From Melitaea cinxia (taxonomy: Eukaryota; Arthropoda; Insecta; Lepidoptera; Nymphalidae), in the NCBI RefSeq assembly GCF_905220565.1, contig NC_059398.1, positions 4,549,177 through 4,613,176 of the forward strand: DNA of 64,000 nucleotides. The letters run 5' to 3'. Under the pieces are notes generated by a model. The model searched no databases. It had not been told where the DNA came from and worked only from the letters and a program-made list of their open reading frames with translations. A program made the translations under genes and the position numbers. How positions within the stretch are numbered: position 1 is the first letter of the stretch; each line of letters starts with the position of its first letter. Positions 20,701 through 35,700 of the stretch are shown one piece after another.

Positions 20701-23700
20701 AGCAAGTAGAAAAAACATAGGAAAAAAAGTGCGTGCGTACAAAGTACACATGTCAGAAGTGAAACTTCTTTAGCAAACGAATTTTTAAGTCTCGTTTATA
20801 TTTATACAAATCTAAAGCTTTAGATTTCCGTTTCAGCGCCATCGACAAAAACGTTACCGTTTCATTTAAAAGTAGCCGTTTCATCCGTAAAAATTTTACC
20901 CTCGCGCGCCTAAGAAGTTTCACTTCAAAAACACATATTGACTTCAGTATCGACTATAGTAGATCTTTCCAAAAATAAAACAAAAATACTGTGGAGTTAA
21001 GCAGCAAATAATAATATCTAACAATGAATTGTATTCATTAAATTTATTAACATCATTACTTACTTACATTCATTCACTTACAAGTCGTAATGAACGAAGA
21101 AAGGTTTTAAGCGAATGAAGAAATTTCTTTTTAATTTTCATTGCAAGTATTGTACCTAGGTAAATTTTAATGCACGTATTGGAAATGCTATAAACTGATT
21201 TGTTATGAAATTTTCGTAAACTAATCACAACATGTGGTATGTATTAATTTTACAAAAGTAATAATTTGTTTGTTGTTGGTTCACCTGGTACCTATATGTT
21301 TATTGCTTTTAGGCGTTTTCTGGTTTTACTAACATAAATTTTCAGAAGTATTAGTAAAATTTAAAATTATGTTGATGTTTTCTTACAATAAAGATAAATA
21401 TCATTATACATATATGTATGTATGTGCATAAGAATGAGTGGTAAATAGTAACACGAGAGTCGATTAAATCATCACACGTGTTAGGTACTAAAGAACAACT
21501 TCGTTTTCAAGGCAGACAGCACATTATTATGTAAGTAGATTTATAGTAAGCTACCAAAGGGCTACGTTTACTCAACCTTAGTGCGAAAACCGTCTTCTAA
21601 CAGCTATACAGATTTTCTTTTAAAACTAAAACTACATATTAACGATGCAACGGGCAGGCAAAATGTTAAGAATATTTTACATGAATGTTTCTGAAAACGA
21701 GGCCTGTGTTACAGAAAATTTCCCAGACAGATTTCAGAAAAACAATCAATCTAAATTCTTCCACTACAACCACGTTTAATACATCTACTTCCATAAATTT
21801 AAATTATTTCCTTAAACTATTTCTATCAGAAATTTATTGTTTCAAAAAAACCTTGAAATTTGCACGTTCGATTCGTGATTACATTTAAGTTAAATGATTT
21901 TTGTTTAACCTTAATAAAAATAATGAAAATGAATTCGATTTGAAATATTAACTGTATAACATTGTAGTCATAATTACTTAATCAATAACACTCCAATAAA
22001 CAACCTTCTATTTCTAAATAATGTATAACATTTATAAATAATATAGTACTAATAAACATACCTAACTAGTTACATAGTGTTCTAATTGTTTATTACGAGT
22101 ATGTTAATATTGATAAGAATATAAGCTGTGATAGTTTGACTATTTTATTACATATTATGCGGAACGTTAGCAATCTGCTTTGTTAGTATACGATGTAAAG
22201 CAATTTAAAATCGTTAAAAAACACAAAAAATATATGGTATTTTGAAAAGATTTTTTTTTTATCTTATAACATACACAGACGGTCGTCTGTTCCTATGGTA
22301 AGCAACTTAATGCTTGTGTTACAGGTAACAGCCGACTGTTATAACTATATATTTTTTTATAAATATATATTGAAATAATACACATATAAATATATAAATA
22401 CAAATATTACACCCAGACTCAGGCGGGAATCGAACCCGCAACCCGCGGCACAGAGAGAAGGGCAACTACAAACTGCGCCAACGGGCTAGTCGAGAGAGAG
22501 TGGTAATTATTTAAGAAAACAAAGACCTGTAACAAGATCCTGTGTCGGAGTGCCGGTAACGCACACAATACACAACAACCAAACCATCTGTCCGGCTTAA
22601 ACAAATGTTTGCCACCAGCACATTCGATCCCTCGACCGTGAACGCAACAGCCAGTGCTGAGGCCTTTACGCAAACACATCGTCAAACGTATAGCTGTTAA
22701 GTGTGTCTCAATTTTAAGGTTAAACTGGTATACCTATGTGTATTGGTTTTATACTTTTTCTGGTAATACTTATGTAAATTTTGTGTCTGTGGGTGTGCCA
22801 AGTGTGTCTCAATTTTAATGCATGTAAAAATATTTCATTATTTTTAAGGTGAACACACTGGCTTCGTGCAAGTCGGACCAAAAGGCTACTTTCTACCTCA
22901 CAGGTTCAAATATGAAGCCTTTAAAATATACACAATGGAAGTCCGTCCAACAGACGTTTTTGTGGTCAGTTACCCACGATCAGGCAAGTACATTAAAATT
23001 TAAAATAAAACTGTTTATATTTTTATTTTTAAAGTCACGAAACTTTACTTCATTTCAAAAATCGAAATATAAACAACTTTTTTTTGCCTTAATTACGACT
23101 TTTACCACAATTCATGTTTAATAACAAAAATTTCATACCCACAGAAAGGTGTTGAAGATAATTAAACAAAAACAATCTAAAAATGTGCTGTGTGGCTACG
23201 GCACTAAGAATTTAGCCACCCCCTCTCTTCCCGTGGGTGTCGTAAGAGGCGACTAAGGGATAAAACAATTCCACTACCACCTTGGAACTTAAGAAGCCGA
23301 CCGATGGCGGGATAACCATCCAACTGCTGGCTTTGAAATACACAGGCCAAAGACGGGCAGCAGCGTCTTCGGTGCGACAAAGCCAGTACTGCGGTCACCA
23401 ACCCGCCTGCCCAGCGTGGTGACTATGGGCAAAACACATGAGTTCACGTTATTTTTGGCGTAAACTTGTGGAGGCCTATGTCCAGCAGTGGACTGTATAG
23501 GCTGTAATGATAATGATGAATCTAAAAATTAACCAATGTTGTTAAGTAGATTTGTGAACTTTCGAAATTGCCTATTTTTAACCAACTTCAAAAAAGGAGG
23601 AGGTTACTCAATTCGACCGTATATATATATATTTAATCTATGTTCGGGAATAACTTTGTTGTTTATAAACCAATTTTGATAATTCTTTTTTTGTTGGAAA

Positions 23701-26700
23701 GAAGATATCTCCAGTGTGGTACTGTGATAAGGAAACCAGAATCTGATGAAGGGATACCAGAGAAAGTGGGTGTACCGATTTTAATGATTTTTAATTTAAT
23801 CTAAAGTCGATGTTTATCAAGTGATCACATTTAAATTTCATCGAGATCTGATTACAACTTTTGGAGTAATCTTTGATAATGCGTATTTACTTGACTATTT
23901 TTTTCATCTACCTACGTTATATTACTTGTCGATATAATTGAAGTCGGTTTTTTTTTTTCGTTTACCTGCAAACACAATTATACTATCAAGAATCGAACCC
24001 GCAAACTGTTGGTGTTTTAGGCGACAACTCGCACCACTACAGCAGGGGGGTATCGTTTGTTGTGTTATTACTACAACCCCTTTAAAGTTAAAGTAATAGT
24101 GTTATAATGATGTCTTAATAATTTTCAATTGCGGACTAATTAAATTAAAGTAGTGTCAGCCAGTTATGTACCTACTTACACATACCTCCTATAGCTATAA
24201 AATGTTTCTTGTACCTATGTTTATTGTGATGAAATCTTTGATAATCCAGACACTATGAATTCTTATGAAATAAATTAATGAAATTCCCGAAATAATACAT
24301 ATTACGAATAATTTATAGCGTAAATAATTTGTTTTTAAGGACGTAATTTAATCAAATAATTCATATTGTTTCATAATAATTCATAATAGGAACAACATGG
24401 ACTCAGGAACTGGTCTGGATGGTGGCGAATGATTTGGATTATGAAACAGCAAATAAAATACCACTGACTGAAAGATATCCATTTCTAGAGTAAGTAAATA
24501 CGAATATATTTCAATGTTTTTTTTTCATTATTATTATTATAAGAAACATTCCAAATACTTTATTAAATTGTCAATCAATACCAAGTTCCAATACTAGAAA
24601 TGCCGTCTTACAGCAGAGCCATAAGGACCGGACTTCATGCGTAGCATGATTCATTTAAACATTCACATATTCTTAAACCATCGGCATGATAAAAGCATTA
24701 ATAGATTAGACTATTAATATTTATAATGAAAGTATTACTTCAAATTTGTAGGTACTTTCTCGGGGTACAAAATTAGGAACATTAATTATCAATTGAAAAA
24801 TTTGCAGATTCTCAGTGTATGTTCATCCGGTGATGAAAAAACGATTTCAAGAAGAAAACAGTGACTGCGAACGTAAATTAAAACTTCTAGAGTACGTGAC
24901 CCAATCAGGCGTCGACCAGCTAGAAGATATGCCATCGCCGCGTTTCGTCAAAACGCATTTACCTCTTTCCCTTTTACCGTCGACGTTACTTGATAGTGCT
25001 AAAGTGATTTACGTTGCCCGAGATCCGCGAGATGTCGCCGTCTCTTTTTTCCATCTCAATAAGTCAATGAGGACGCAAGGTTACATCGGTGATTTCAAAA
25101 CTTACTGGCAATTCTTCATAAAGGACTTACGTGAGTTAAAATATTCTTGAATGACTTATAAATTACATAATTATATAAATGTTAACTAAATGAAACTGTT
25201 TTTAGATCACTGGACTCCATATTTCGAGCACATTAAGGAAGCCTGGGAACAAAGACGCAATCCTAATTTGTTGTTTTTATTTTATGAAGAACTATCAAAG
25301 GTATGGTTAAGAAAATATTTGACTTTATAAAAAAATTGAACAGCCTAGCTTGTTATTTACTTGTAACGAAAAAAGGCTAAAATCTAAATGAGTTGATAAA
25401 CTAATATTATTGATAATTAGTCTCTCCACTTTTAATCTTGTTTAATACTAATACCGATTTTGTTTCCGAAATGTAAGTTGCGAACTATGAACAAAGTTTA
25501 TGTGTTATTTATAACAGAAATATTCGATGAAATATTGTTTTTCAGGATCTGCGCGCGGCTGTAGAACGAGTCAGCAAATTTTTCGGCAAAAAATTTACAG
25601 AAAAACAAATTGCAGACCTTTGTGAACATCTTAGTATTGAAAACTTTAAAGTCAACAAATCCGTTAATTATGATGTGATGCGTGAACTCGGTATTCTCAA
25701 GGCTGGCGCTGCAACTTTTATTAGAAAGGGTGAGGGTATTAGGCATGTCGATCTAAAATCGATTAATCGAAGAGTCGATTCCGCAGACCAAATAAATCGA
25801 TTTTTAATTGATATGTTGTAATATCTACGATTTTATTTTTGTGTTACACATTAGGAATTCTAAACAGTTTTGAATATCATATCAAAAATTGACCGCTCCA
25901 GCGGGGTTCGAACCCGCGTCTCCGACTGACCGTGTCGGCGCTCTAGCCAATTAAGCTATGGAACGATCTATCCGCTAGATCGAAATTTTTGATATGATGA
26001 TTTTTATATATTCGGTTTAAGCGAACCGTGGTGCCGTCTATAGTGAGCTCTTTACAGAGACCCGTAACTATTCAAAGTTTCATATTACAATGAAAATCTT
26101 TGACAGGAGACGCCACCGTGCCATTTTGTAATATCTACGATTTTTGTGTTACTCACATATTACGAATTCTAAACATTTTTGAATATCATATCAAAAATTG
26201 ACCGCTCCAGCGGGGTTCGAACCCGCGTCTTCGACTGACCGTGTCAGTCGGTGAATACATTATGTGTGATAGAAAAACAAACAAAATGCCATTCACAACA
26301 CACCCAGCGATCGTCATGCCTCTGACGGCTGTAAATCATTAAGCTGACGTATCCCCACCACTGTAGCTGCCCGCCTGTGTATAAGACCCTGATGAGTGTG
26401 GAGGGATCATTTGTTCCTCGTGAGCGCCTTTTTTCAATTGCCGGCAACATCGCAAGTGATGAGCGGAATCGCTTGTATCCCTTGTCAGTTGTCAGACTTG
26501 ACAGACTGTTGTTTGTCAAAAACTTAGACATTAAGCATTGGGAACTATAAGCTATATTATCTATTTTCTTAACTTTTTAATGTAACAAAGAACATTAAGA
26601 AAATTAATTTCTTCTTTTATACCTGATCTGACACGTTGATATGGTTATATCGAATACTCTGAACTAAAAATCTGAAATCTGAAATCTTCTCTGAACTAAA

Positions 26701-29700
26701 AATTTTACTTATATGAGAGCCCTGAAATTGTTTATTATAGTATCTTTCTATTTTTTAACCAACTTCGAAAAAAGGAGGAGGTTACTCAATTTAACCATAT
26801 ATATAATATATTGTTACGTGTTAGGGTTCGAAGGATTTGGAGAGAAAGACCTGCTGACTCTTTAGGAGACTTTATTCACTAGCACTAGGTCCAACACAAA
26901 GCACTAGGTTCAAACACTAAGCACTAACGATGTCCTCAGTCGTAGCCAATGTCGTAGGTTTCGCTGGTACCACTCTTGATCACTAGTTTTCACTTTTGAA
27001 GTCGCCTCGAAGTACGCTCAAAATGAACTGCACTCGCTCGCCTACCTGCGGCTATTTATATCGGCCGACACGAGGCCCAGACCATTCTGGAAAGTTCGCG
27101 CATGTACCCGGTTTTCGAGACTATACTTTTATATAGTTCCACAATAGTTCCTCTAACGCCATCTAGTATTGAGTAGAGAGTTTCATGCTATCGCTGTCTT
27201 TGTGTGGTTTCAATGGTTGCCGCTAGATGGCGCTAGTTTCTTTGTGTGATCGTAACACTACTCTCCTCTTAGAGATGCTCGTCCCGAGCATCGTTGTTAC
27301 TGCCATGGTAACGCGCCAGACGGTCTATGTGTACCACTTTGAATGTCCCTCTTGGTTGCTTTGAATCCTGTAAGTCACATCATTCAGTCGGGTAACCACT
27401 TTGTATGGACCGTCCCACTTGGTCTGCAACTTTGGAGATTTCCCTTTCCGGTGGGTTGGGTTATGCAGCCACACCAGTGACCCTTCTTTGAAGCCGTTCG
27501 TGTTCGATTTCCGGTCGTATCTGGTTTTCATGTTCTCACTTGACTGTAACCCATTTTCCCGAATCAAGGCGTGTATATAGCGCTTTTTTCCCTTAAATCG
27601 CTAACATAGTCTTGTACGGTATTTGGTCCCTCCGGTGACCCTCCAGTCAATAGGTCTACTGATATTCGTAATTCTCTACCGTAACTGACATACGCCGGGG
27701 TAGCTTTTATGCTCTCATGCTCGACGGTTCGGTACGACAGAAGGAAGAGTGGTATATACTTGTCCCAATCCTTTTGTTTCATCATTACAGCCTATACAGT
27801 CCACTGCTGGACATAGGCCTCCACAAGTTTACGCCAAAAATAACGTGAACTTATGTGTTTTGCCCATAGTCACCACGCTGGGCAGGCGGGTTGGTGACCG
27901 CAGGGCTGGCTTTGTCGCACCGAAGACGCTGCTGCCCATCTTCGGCCTGTGTATTTCAAAGCCAGCAGTTGGATGGCTATCCCGCCACCGGTCGGCTTTT
28001 TAAGTTTCAAGGTGGTAGCGGAACTGTGTTATCCCTTAGTCGCCTCTTACGACATCCTTTTGTTTGTCGTCTACCAATTTCGCCAAATGCCTCTCAAGGG
28101 TCTGATTAAATCTCTCAACCATTCCATCAGACTGTGGATGGTACGCGGTGGTCCTCGTCTTATGCATGCCCAAAATTCTGCACACTTCCTGGAATACTTG
28201 CGATTCGAAGTTCCTGCCCTGATCAGAATGGATTTCTAGAGGCACACCAAAGCGACATATCACTTCTTCGACTAACTTAGAAGCGATTGTTGTAGCTTCT
28301 TGGTTTGGTATGGCGAACACTTCGAGCCAGGAAATGGCCCCACTACGTCAACTGCAATTCGTTCCCACGGTGCACCGACGTTATACAACCGCAGGTTCCC
28401 ACGGCTCCTGGTCTGTGGTCCTTTTACAGCAGCGCAAGTAGTACATTTGCGGCACCAATCCTTTACATCATCTCGACAATGCAACCAGTAGAATCGTTCT
28501 CGCACTTTTGTTAACGTCCTCTTGACACCTAGATGACCTCCTGATACGCCATCATGTATTTCACGTAAAACATCTGGTACTCTCGTTCTTGGCACAATTA
28601 TCTGAAGGTGGAACTCTCTGCCGCTAGTCTTCTCCCATTTCCGGTAGAGTATTCCGTTTTGAAGTATCAGACTGTCCCATTGAGCCCAGTACGCCTTAGA
28701 GACAACGCCAGTGGGTGCAACCTCACTCCAGATTGGTTTTACGTCACCCCGTTTCTTCCATGTGATGATGTGCCGAAGGTCGTCATCTCTTTCTTGAGCT
28801 TCCCTCATAGCATCATTCTCCCAGAGACCCAAAGGACTTGTTCTTGTTAGCTTGTTACTTCATTAGATTCTTGCTTAACACAATGTTTGCAGTCTTCCGA
28901 ACACGGCCTTCGTGAGAGTGCGTCGGCATTCCCATGCATCTTTCCGCTGCGGTGTTTCGTCTTGAAGTCATACTCCTGATCCCGGGCAGGGGGCGAAGCC
29001 CCTTGCTTCTTCAGCTCTTCTATTTGTTCCTCTATTGTTTTCATCCTTGCTATCTGGGTGTTCTTCTGCGGACAGTTGAGCTGAAGATGGCCCCTCTCGC
29101 CGCACTTGTAGCACATGACTCCAGAACTTTTCTTCGTAGGAGCCTTAACTACCTTGACTTCCTCAGAAACCTCGCGGATCTTATGCCGTATTTATATCGG
29201 CCGACACGAGGCCCAGGCCGTTAGTATATATATATATATATTTGTGTGTATGTTCGGGGATAACTCCGTCGCGTATGAACCGATTTTGATAATTCTTTTT
29301 TTGTTGGAAAGGAGATATCCCTAGTTTGGTACCATGATAAGGAAACCAGGATCTGATGATGGGATCCCAGAGGAATCGAGGAAAACTCTCGAAAATCCGC
29401 ATAACGTTTTACTGGGTGTACCGATTTTAATGATTTTTAATTTTAATCGAAAGCCGATGTTTATCACGTGGTCACATTTAAATTTCATCGAGATCTGATT
29501 ACAACTTTTGGAGTAATCTTTGATAAGGCGTATTTACTTGACAATTTTTTCGTTTACCTACGTTGTATTACTTGTCGATATAATTGAAGTCGGTTTTTCT
29601 TCGTTTGCCTGCAAACACAATTATTCGGTAAAATAGATTTATATTTACATTGTAAATAAAAATTTGACAAAAAGTCGATTTTTTAGAAATCGATCTTCTT

Positions 29701-32700
29701 TGGAAAGAATCGAAATGCCTAAAGGGTCTCTAAACATTTTTTTCAAATTGGGTACTCTGACCACGGTCTTATTAAAGTTAGAAATTACGTTGGCTAATTG
29801 GTTAAAAGCCGCTAGATGCATGAGTGACATGACGATCGCTTAGCCTTTCCGAAGGTGGGCACTGCAGGCATAAAGGGGCCGGTAAGAGACCCAGAAAAAA
29901 ATGGTGGCGTTATGTAGAGGCTTGGGAGGCGATTTACATCATCCTTCACATTAGTTTTTATATTAGAATCGATGTTTGTTTTATTTTGATTAAAATATAC
30001 TCTGTCTCCGTAGCGTGCATTCCATATAGGCAGAAAAGCACTGCCTACCTTGGCATGTTACTAAAAATGATATATAAAACATGAACATTACATATTTTTG
30101 AAAAAGATATAAACGATAATTCAATTTAAATCCGCTTCAATTAAAAACCCGCCGTTATATACCTATGCGATATCAACGCTTCGCGCGAATCGACGACGGG
30201 CCTTTTATGAAACTTATGTGTGGCTACGGTAGTAAAGAATATAGCCACCCCTTCCCTTACAAAGCCGACCGATGGCGGGATAACCATCCAACTGCTGGCT
30301 TTGAAATACACAGCCCGAAGAAGGGCAGCAGCGTTTTCGCTGCGACAAAGCCAACCCTGCGGTCACCAACCCGCCTGCCCAGCGCGGTGACTATGGGCAA
30401 AACACGCGAGTTCACGCCATTTTTGGCGTGAACTTATGGAGGCCTATGTCCAGTGACTGTGATGATCGGCTGAAATGATGATGATGATGATCGCAATACA
30501 ATCTCGAAAACAGTTTTGAACATCATATCAAAAATTGACCGTTCCAGCGGGGATCGAACCTGCGTCTCCGACTGACCGTGTCGGCGCTCTAGCCAATTAA
30601 ACGAATACCCGCTAGATCGAAATTTCCGATATGATAATTTTATTTTCGTTTCGTGAACTGTCATAATACTCATAATATTACTCTGTGGAATAATTCGGAT
30701 GGTGAATACGATTATGCGACCGTGTCAAAAATCATAATTATTGGTAAAAACGGTATCGAGTTCAAGACAATTTGATTTGACAGGTTATTCTTAGGCAGTG
30801 CCTTCTGTCATTGTTAAACCGACTAATGGTAAAAACACAATACTTTATTTGTATTCCATATGACGCGCAACATTATAAAATTATAGGATTATATAATGTC
30901 CTACTGTCATTGCTAACATTTTGTTAGCGATTGTATTGCGATCATCATCATCATCATTATAGTACTAGATCGTAGTTCGAAAACCACACGGGTGGCACGC
31001 GTCGTGATGATTTTTGATCCCGAATCTTGCGAGCCGACCCGCGAGTAATATCCTACCGACTGCGCCAGTTACGATTGTTGCAGCCGCAGATGCCAAAAAA
31101 AAAGTAATTTACTTATGATACTTTATTAATTTAAATTACAATTAAACTTCTAAAGAGAGGTGATTTCCTACTGATGTTAAGTAAAAGAATGATTAAATAA
31201 AACGAAGTTGAAGAAAGGTTTCCACGGTGGGGCCGTCGCTGCGGTGGTCGCCGTCCGTTGCTTGCCATCTTCGTCCGAAATGATGTTGAAATCTTGCACG
31301 TGTGCCGTACAGTGAAATTAGGCTGTGGGCACACCTGCGTTTCTTATATTGTAATATATTGTTTTAATTATCTTCGTATGAAGTTAAGTCGGAGGCACAC
31401 TGATACCGTGGGGTTAGGCTAGTGTAACAGGGTCGACTTTTTTTTTCTAGACACAGTATTGTGTTGTAAATTTTATTTGTAACGTCTTTTTTACCGATCA
31501 TTTTACATAAACGAAATATAAATTTGTTGTCTTTTATAAAGATACTCGATTTATATTTTTTTTTTTTTTTTTTTCTCGTAATTCTGTACCTCTACTAATT
31601 CTTAGCGAAAATATTCAATATATTATTAGGTTTTGCAATAATTTTAGCCATATCGTATCGTTAAATATTTGAACATAAAATGAATTTTACTTTCGTCTAT
31701 GGCTTATTAATATTGTTCATTCATTTGATCTTTGTGTCACTTTCACTTACTCTATAGTATGTGGTCGGAAGTACGCCATATTTGTTTTTTTATTGTAAGA
31801 TTCTAAAAAAATAGACTTTACAAAGGGGCAAGGCGGGTCAGTGCCCCGGGGCCCCCAAGCTCAGGGGGCCCCTCGGACTCTGACTTACAAACTATTAATT
31901 GAACTAATGGAAATTTCTCCTACATTCGGAATATAAATAAACTAGATTCCATGAACGCGAATTTAATAATGGTAACTTATTTGAAAAAATTACAGAGGAA
32001 TTCCCAAGTTTTGAACATCTTTGTTTGAAACTTGGAGTTAACTTAACCGACTTCCAAAAAGGAGAAGGTTCTCAATTCGATTTCGATGATTTTTGTTCTA
32101 ATCGAAAGGTGGTGCGTGTCATGTAGGCCTTTTTTTACTACATGACATTAAAATTAATTACAATCTAACGGGCATTTTTCGGCTTATATGTAACATTACT
32201 ATAAGCATATTTACTCGACTATTTTTTCGACCTAGGTTATAACTTTTCACTGAGTATACCGATTTTTGATGATTTTTGTTTTATTCGAAAACTGATACTT
32301 GTCTTGTATTCCAATTTAAATTTTATTGAAATCATTACTTTTTGAGTAATCTTTGATAACGCGCATTTACTCGACTATTTTTTCGTCTACTTAAGTTGTT
32401 TTACTTGTCGATGTAATTGAAGGGGTTTTGCTGTGTGGCTCCGGCAGTCTAGAATTTAGCCAGCTCTCTTACCGTGGGTGTCGTAAGAGGCAACTAAGAG
32501 ATAACAAAGCTCCACTACCACCTTGGAACTCAATAGTTCCGAATAGCCGACCGATGTCGGATAGCTAAGCTACAGCTGGCTTTTTAAACACAGAGACGAG
32601 CAGCAGTGCATTCGGTGCGACAAAGCCAGCCCTGCGGGCACCAACTCACCTGCTCATTGTGGTGACTATGGGCAAAACCCCCATGAGTTCGCGGCAGAAG

Positions 32701-35700
32701 TTTCGGCCCCGGCAGCCCCACTATTCCCGGCTACGGCAGCGGTCGCGGTAACGGTGGGCTGAAGGATGCTAAGAATCACCCTACATTATACCTGACAACG
32801 TTTAATGGGCGCACCCTATGTCTGGACCATCAGCTCACCGAACTTGAAGTAGAACGGAGTCACATTAAGTGGAGCATACTGGTGTGGGTTGTCTGAAGTC
32901 CGAAGAGGGGGCGAGGACACGATGATCCTGGACTCTTGTTCTCCTCCCGGGGTTTTGGAGCTTTTGCGGTTTTAACAACGGCAGTGTCCACCGACTATTG
33001 AGAGGCACTCTGAATATATGCCTCCGGAAACGCTACGCAGCCCCAAATACTATGTGACTCCGAGTAGTTCCAACTGGGACTCCAAAACAGATTTAATTCG
33101 CTGGAAACTACTAGCGACGTGGCCGAGATGACCAGCAACGTGGTGAAGACGACGTGTACACTGGATCGTAGACATTTTCCACTGACGAAGTCAACGAAGC
33201 AGTCCAAACTTTTCCCGAAGCCTTGCATCTGATGCGGTAGAGGCGCAATTTGCCTGCTGCTCTCGCAGCTTTGCCAAAACAGAAGGCTCTCTCCAAGAGG
33301 ATATGGAAACTTGTATGCCGAGACTTACGCTGCTCAAATACGAGAGAGATTATTACTCTTATTGAGCAGAATAGGGGGTCAAAAGTTTGCGAAGCTCAAA
33401 ACAGCGGATAGCAAAACCGTTTGCTCTTGGAGATTCAAGAAGAGGTCGAGAAATTTTATGGACAGCTGTATTTTTATGTCGAGCGCACGTAAGCCTGAGA
33501 CTTGGGACACTAAAGATCCACGTGCACTATTGTTGCGCCATTATTCTGAAGACATCCCGGACATTGAAGTAGATGAGATTAGTGCGGCGCTCGGGCAGCT
33601 TAAAAACGGGAGGGGCCCGGGGGATGACGGAGTTACGACTGAGCTACTTAAAGCCGCAGGGCGACCTGCCCTAAAACTCTAACGCCGTCATCCACCGAGG
33701 TACCACGCCAGTGTCATGGTCCAGCAGTGTGGTAATGCTGTTCTTTAAGAGAGGTGACAAGTCACTGTTAAAGAATTACTGACCGATCTCACTTCTGAGC
33801 CACATCTATAAGCTGTTTTCGAGGGTTGTTACAATCGTCACGCCAGAAGACTCGACGAATTCCAACCACCGGAGCAGGCTGAATTTTGAAATAGCTACAG
33901 CACCGTAGACTACATGCATACTATTCGGCAGATTATTAGACAAAAGAAAAGAATATAATCAGCCGCTGTGTATGGCATTTGCGGACTATGAGAAAGCCTT
34001 CGACTCTGTCGAGATCTGGGGTGTCCTGGACTCTCGGCAGAGATTTCATATCGACTGGCGATATATCCAATTACAGACCTTTAAAGGTCTGTAATTGGAT
34101 ATATCGCCATTAGCGACTATCATAGCTAAGGTTCTGGACAGTCTGCTTGATACACATTTAAAGAAAGCTACTGAAATTCATGATGCTCAATTCGGTTTTA
34201 AACCCGAATTGTCTACGGAGAGCGCGATTATGTGTCTCAAGCAGACTGTACGGTACTACACAGACCGGAAAACGCAGGTGTATGCGTGCTTCTTGGACCT
34301 GTCCAAAGCTTTTGACCTTGTCTCGTATAAAGTTCTGTGGCACTAACTTAGGACGGAAACGAGTCTAAGGCCGGAACTGTTATCGTTGTTGCAGTACTGG
34401 TACGGTAACCAGTCCAATGTAATTAAATGGGGAAACGCTATGAGTGACCCCTACAAGCTTAATTGTGGAGTGAGGCAGGGAGGTCTTACGTCACCAAGGC
34501 TGTTCAACCTTTTTATTAACCAGCTGATAGAGGGGCTTTGCAGAGCCGGTATCGGATGCTCGGTTGATGGTGTCTTTATAAACAACATCAGCTATGCGGA
34601 TGACATGGTTCTGCTTAGTCCTTCGGTCAGTGGCCTCCGGAAGCTACTCAAAATCTGTGAGGAGTATACAGAGAAAAATGGACTCAAATACAACGCCAAA
34701 AAGAGCGAGTTCCTTGTGTTCAGGGGAAAAAACAAACCCACGAACTTTCAGCCCATTATAAGATTGTGTGGATCTCCCCTGAAACAGGTGGCTGAGTTCA
34801 AGTATCTCGGCCATATAGTTAACGAGCGCCTCGTGGACGACGGCGATTTAGAGAGGGAACGAAGGGCACTGTCGGTCCGGGGCAATATGTTGGCCCGCAG
34901 ATTTGCTCGTTGTAACAAAGAGGTAAAATTAACGCTGTTTAGAGCATACTGCGAAACCTTTTACACGTGCAGTCTGTGGGCGGACTATACGCAGAGGGCA
35001 TTCAGAGCTCTTCGCGTGCAGTACAACAATGTGCTGAGAGTGGTACTGGGGAAGCCACGTCACTGCAGTGCATCTGCCATGTTTGCGAAGGCTCGTGTGG
35101 ACGATTTCTACGCGATCCTCCGGAAACGTGTATCGTCTATGATGAGCCGACTGGCGAATAGCACCAATACGCTTCTCAATGTTCTCAACACATTAGCGTA
35201 CAAACTCGACAGCCAACTCTGGAGGAGCTGGAATGGTGCACACACATATGCAAACAAGCGTGTGTGTACTTAGCCTTTTTTTTTAAATTGCTGAAGTTAA
35301 GTTTCATATAGTATAAGTTTCATGTTATTTATTTTTTATTTTCTTAATTTTCTGTTTTTTTTTTTGTCTACTAACACCATTTTTAAATTTTTTAAATTTT
35401 AATTTTTTGAATTTTGAATTTTTGAATTTTTTATTTTACTTTTACTTTATTTAATTTTATTTTTACTAATTGATTTTTTAATTTAATTTTGTTTTGTTTT
35501 TTTTTTATTCTAAATGTTTGTTCAGTTTTTTTGTTGTACTAACCCAATATGGACTTAAAATCTAGTCTGAAATAAAGCATTATTATTATTATTATATCGA
35601 GGTACTGAGATGTATGTACGATGCGGCGACAATGACCGTTCATATATCCAAGACCAGAGAATAAGACGAATTTTCCTCCGGCGTGGGGTAAAATAGGGAG

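Larger units (their letters stand above)
25740..29721 (+). mobile_element. hAT-like element enclosing nested insertions, in SULT-B intron 6
   Basis: Ends are TAGGCATGTCGATCT at 25740 and, inverted, TAGGCATTTCGATTCT at 29721. Flanks GAGGGTAT and AAGGGTCT fit an aged 8-bp target duplication. Homology with SULT-A intron 6 stops at 25739 and resumes at 29722. Inside are a transposase remnant, tRNA-like elements, a dispersed repeat, a gypsy element and a SINE. Confidence 0.75.

Noticed and set aside
25891..25968. Possible functional tRNA gene (anticodon GGT)
   Set aside because: Loop position 33 is C, the acceptor ends have G-T pairs, and the sequence is repeated within inverted-repeat elements.
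26244..26531. 95-aa minus-strand frame
   Set aside because: The plus strand carries the recognisable hAT transposase C-terminus in the same interval.
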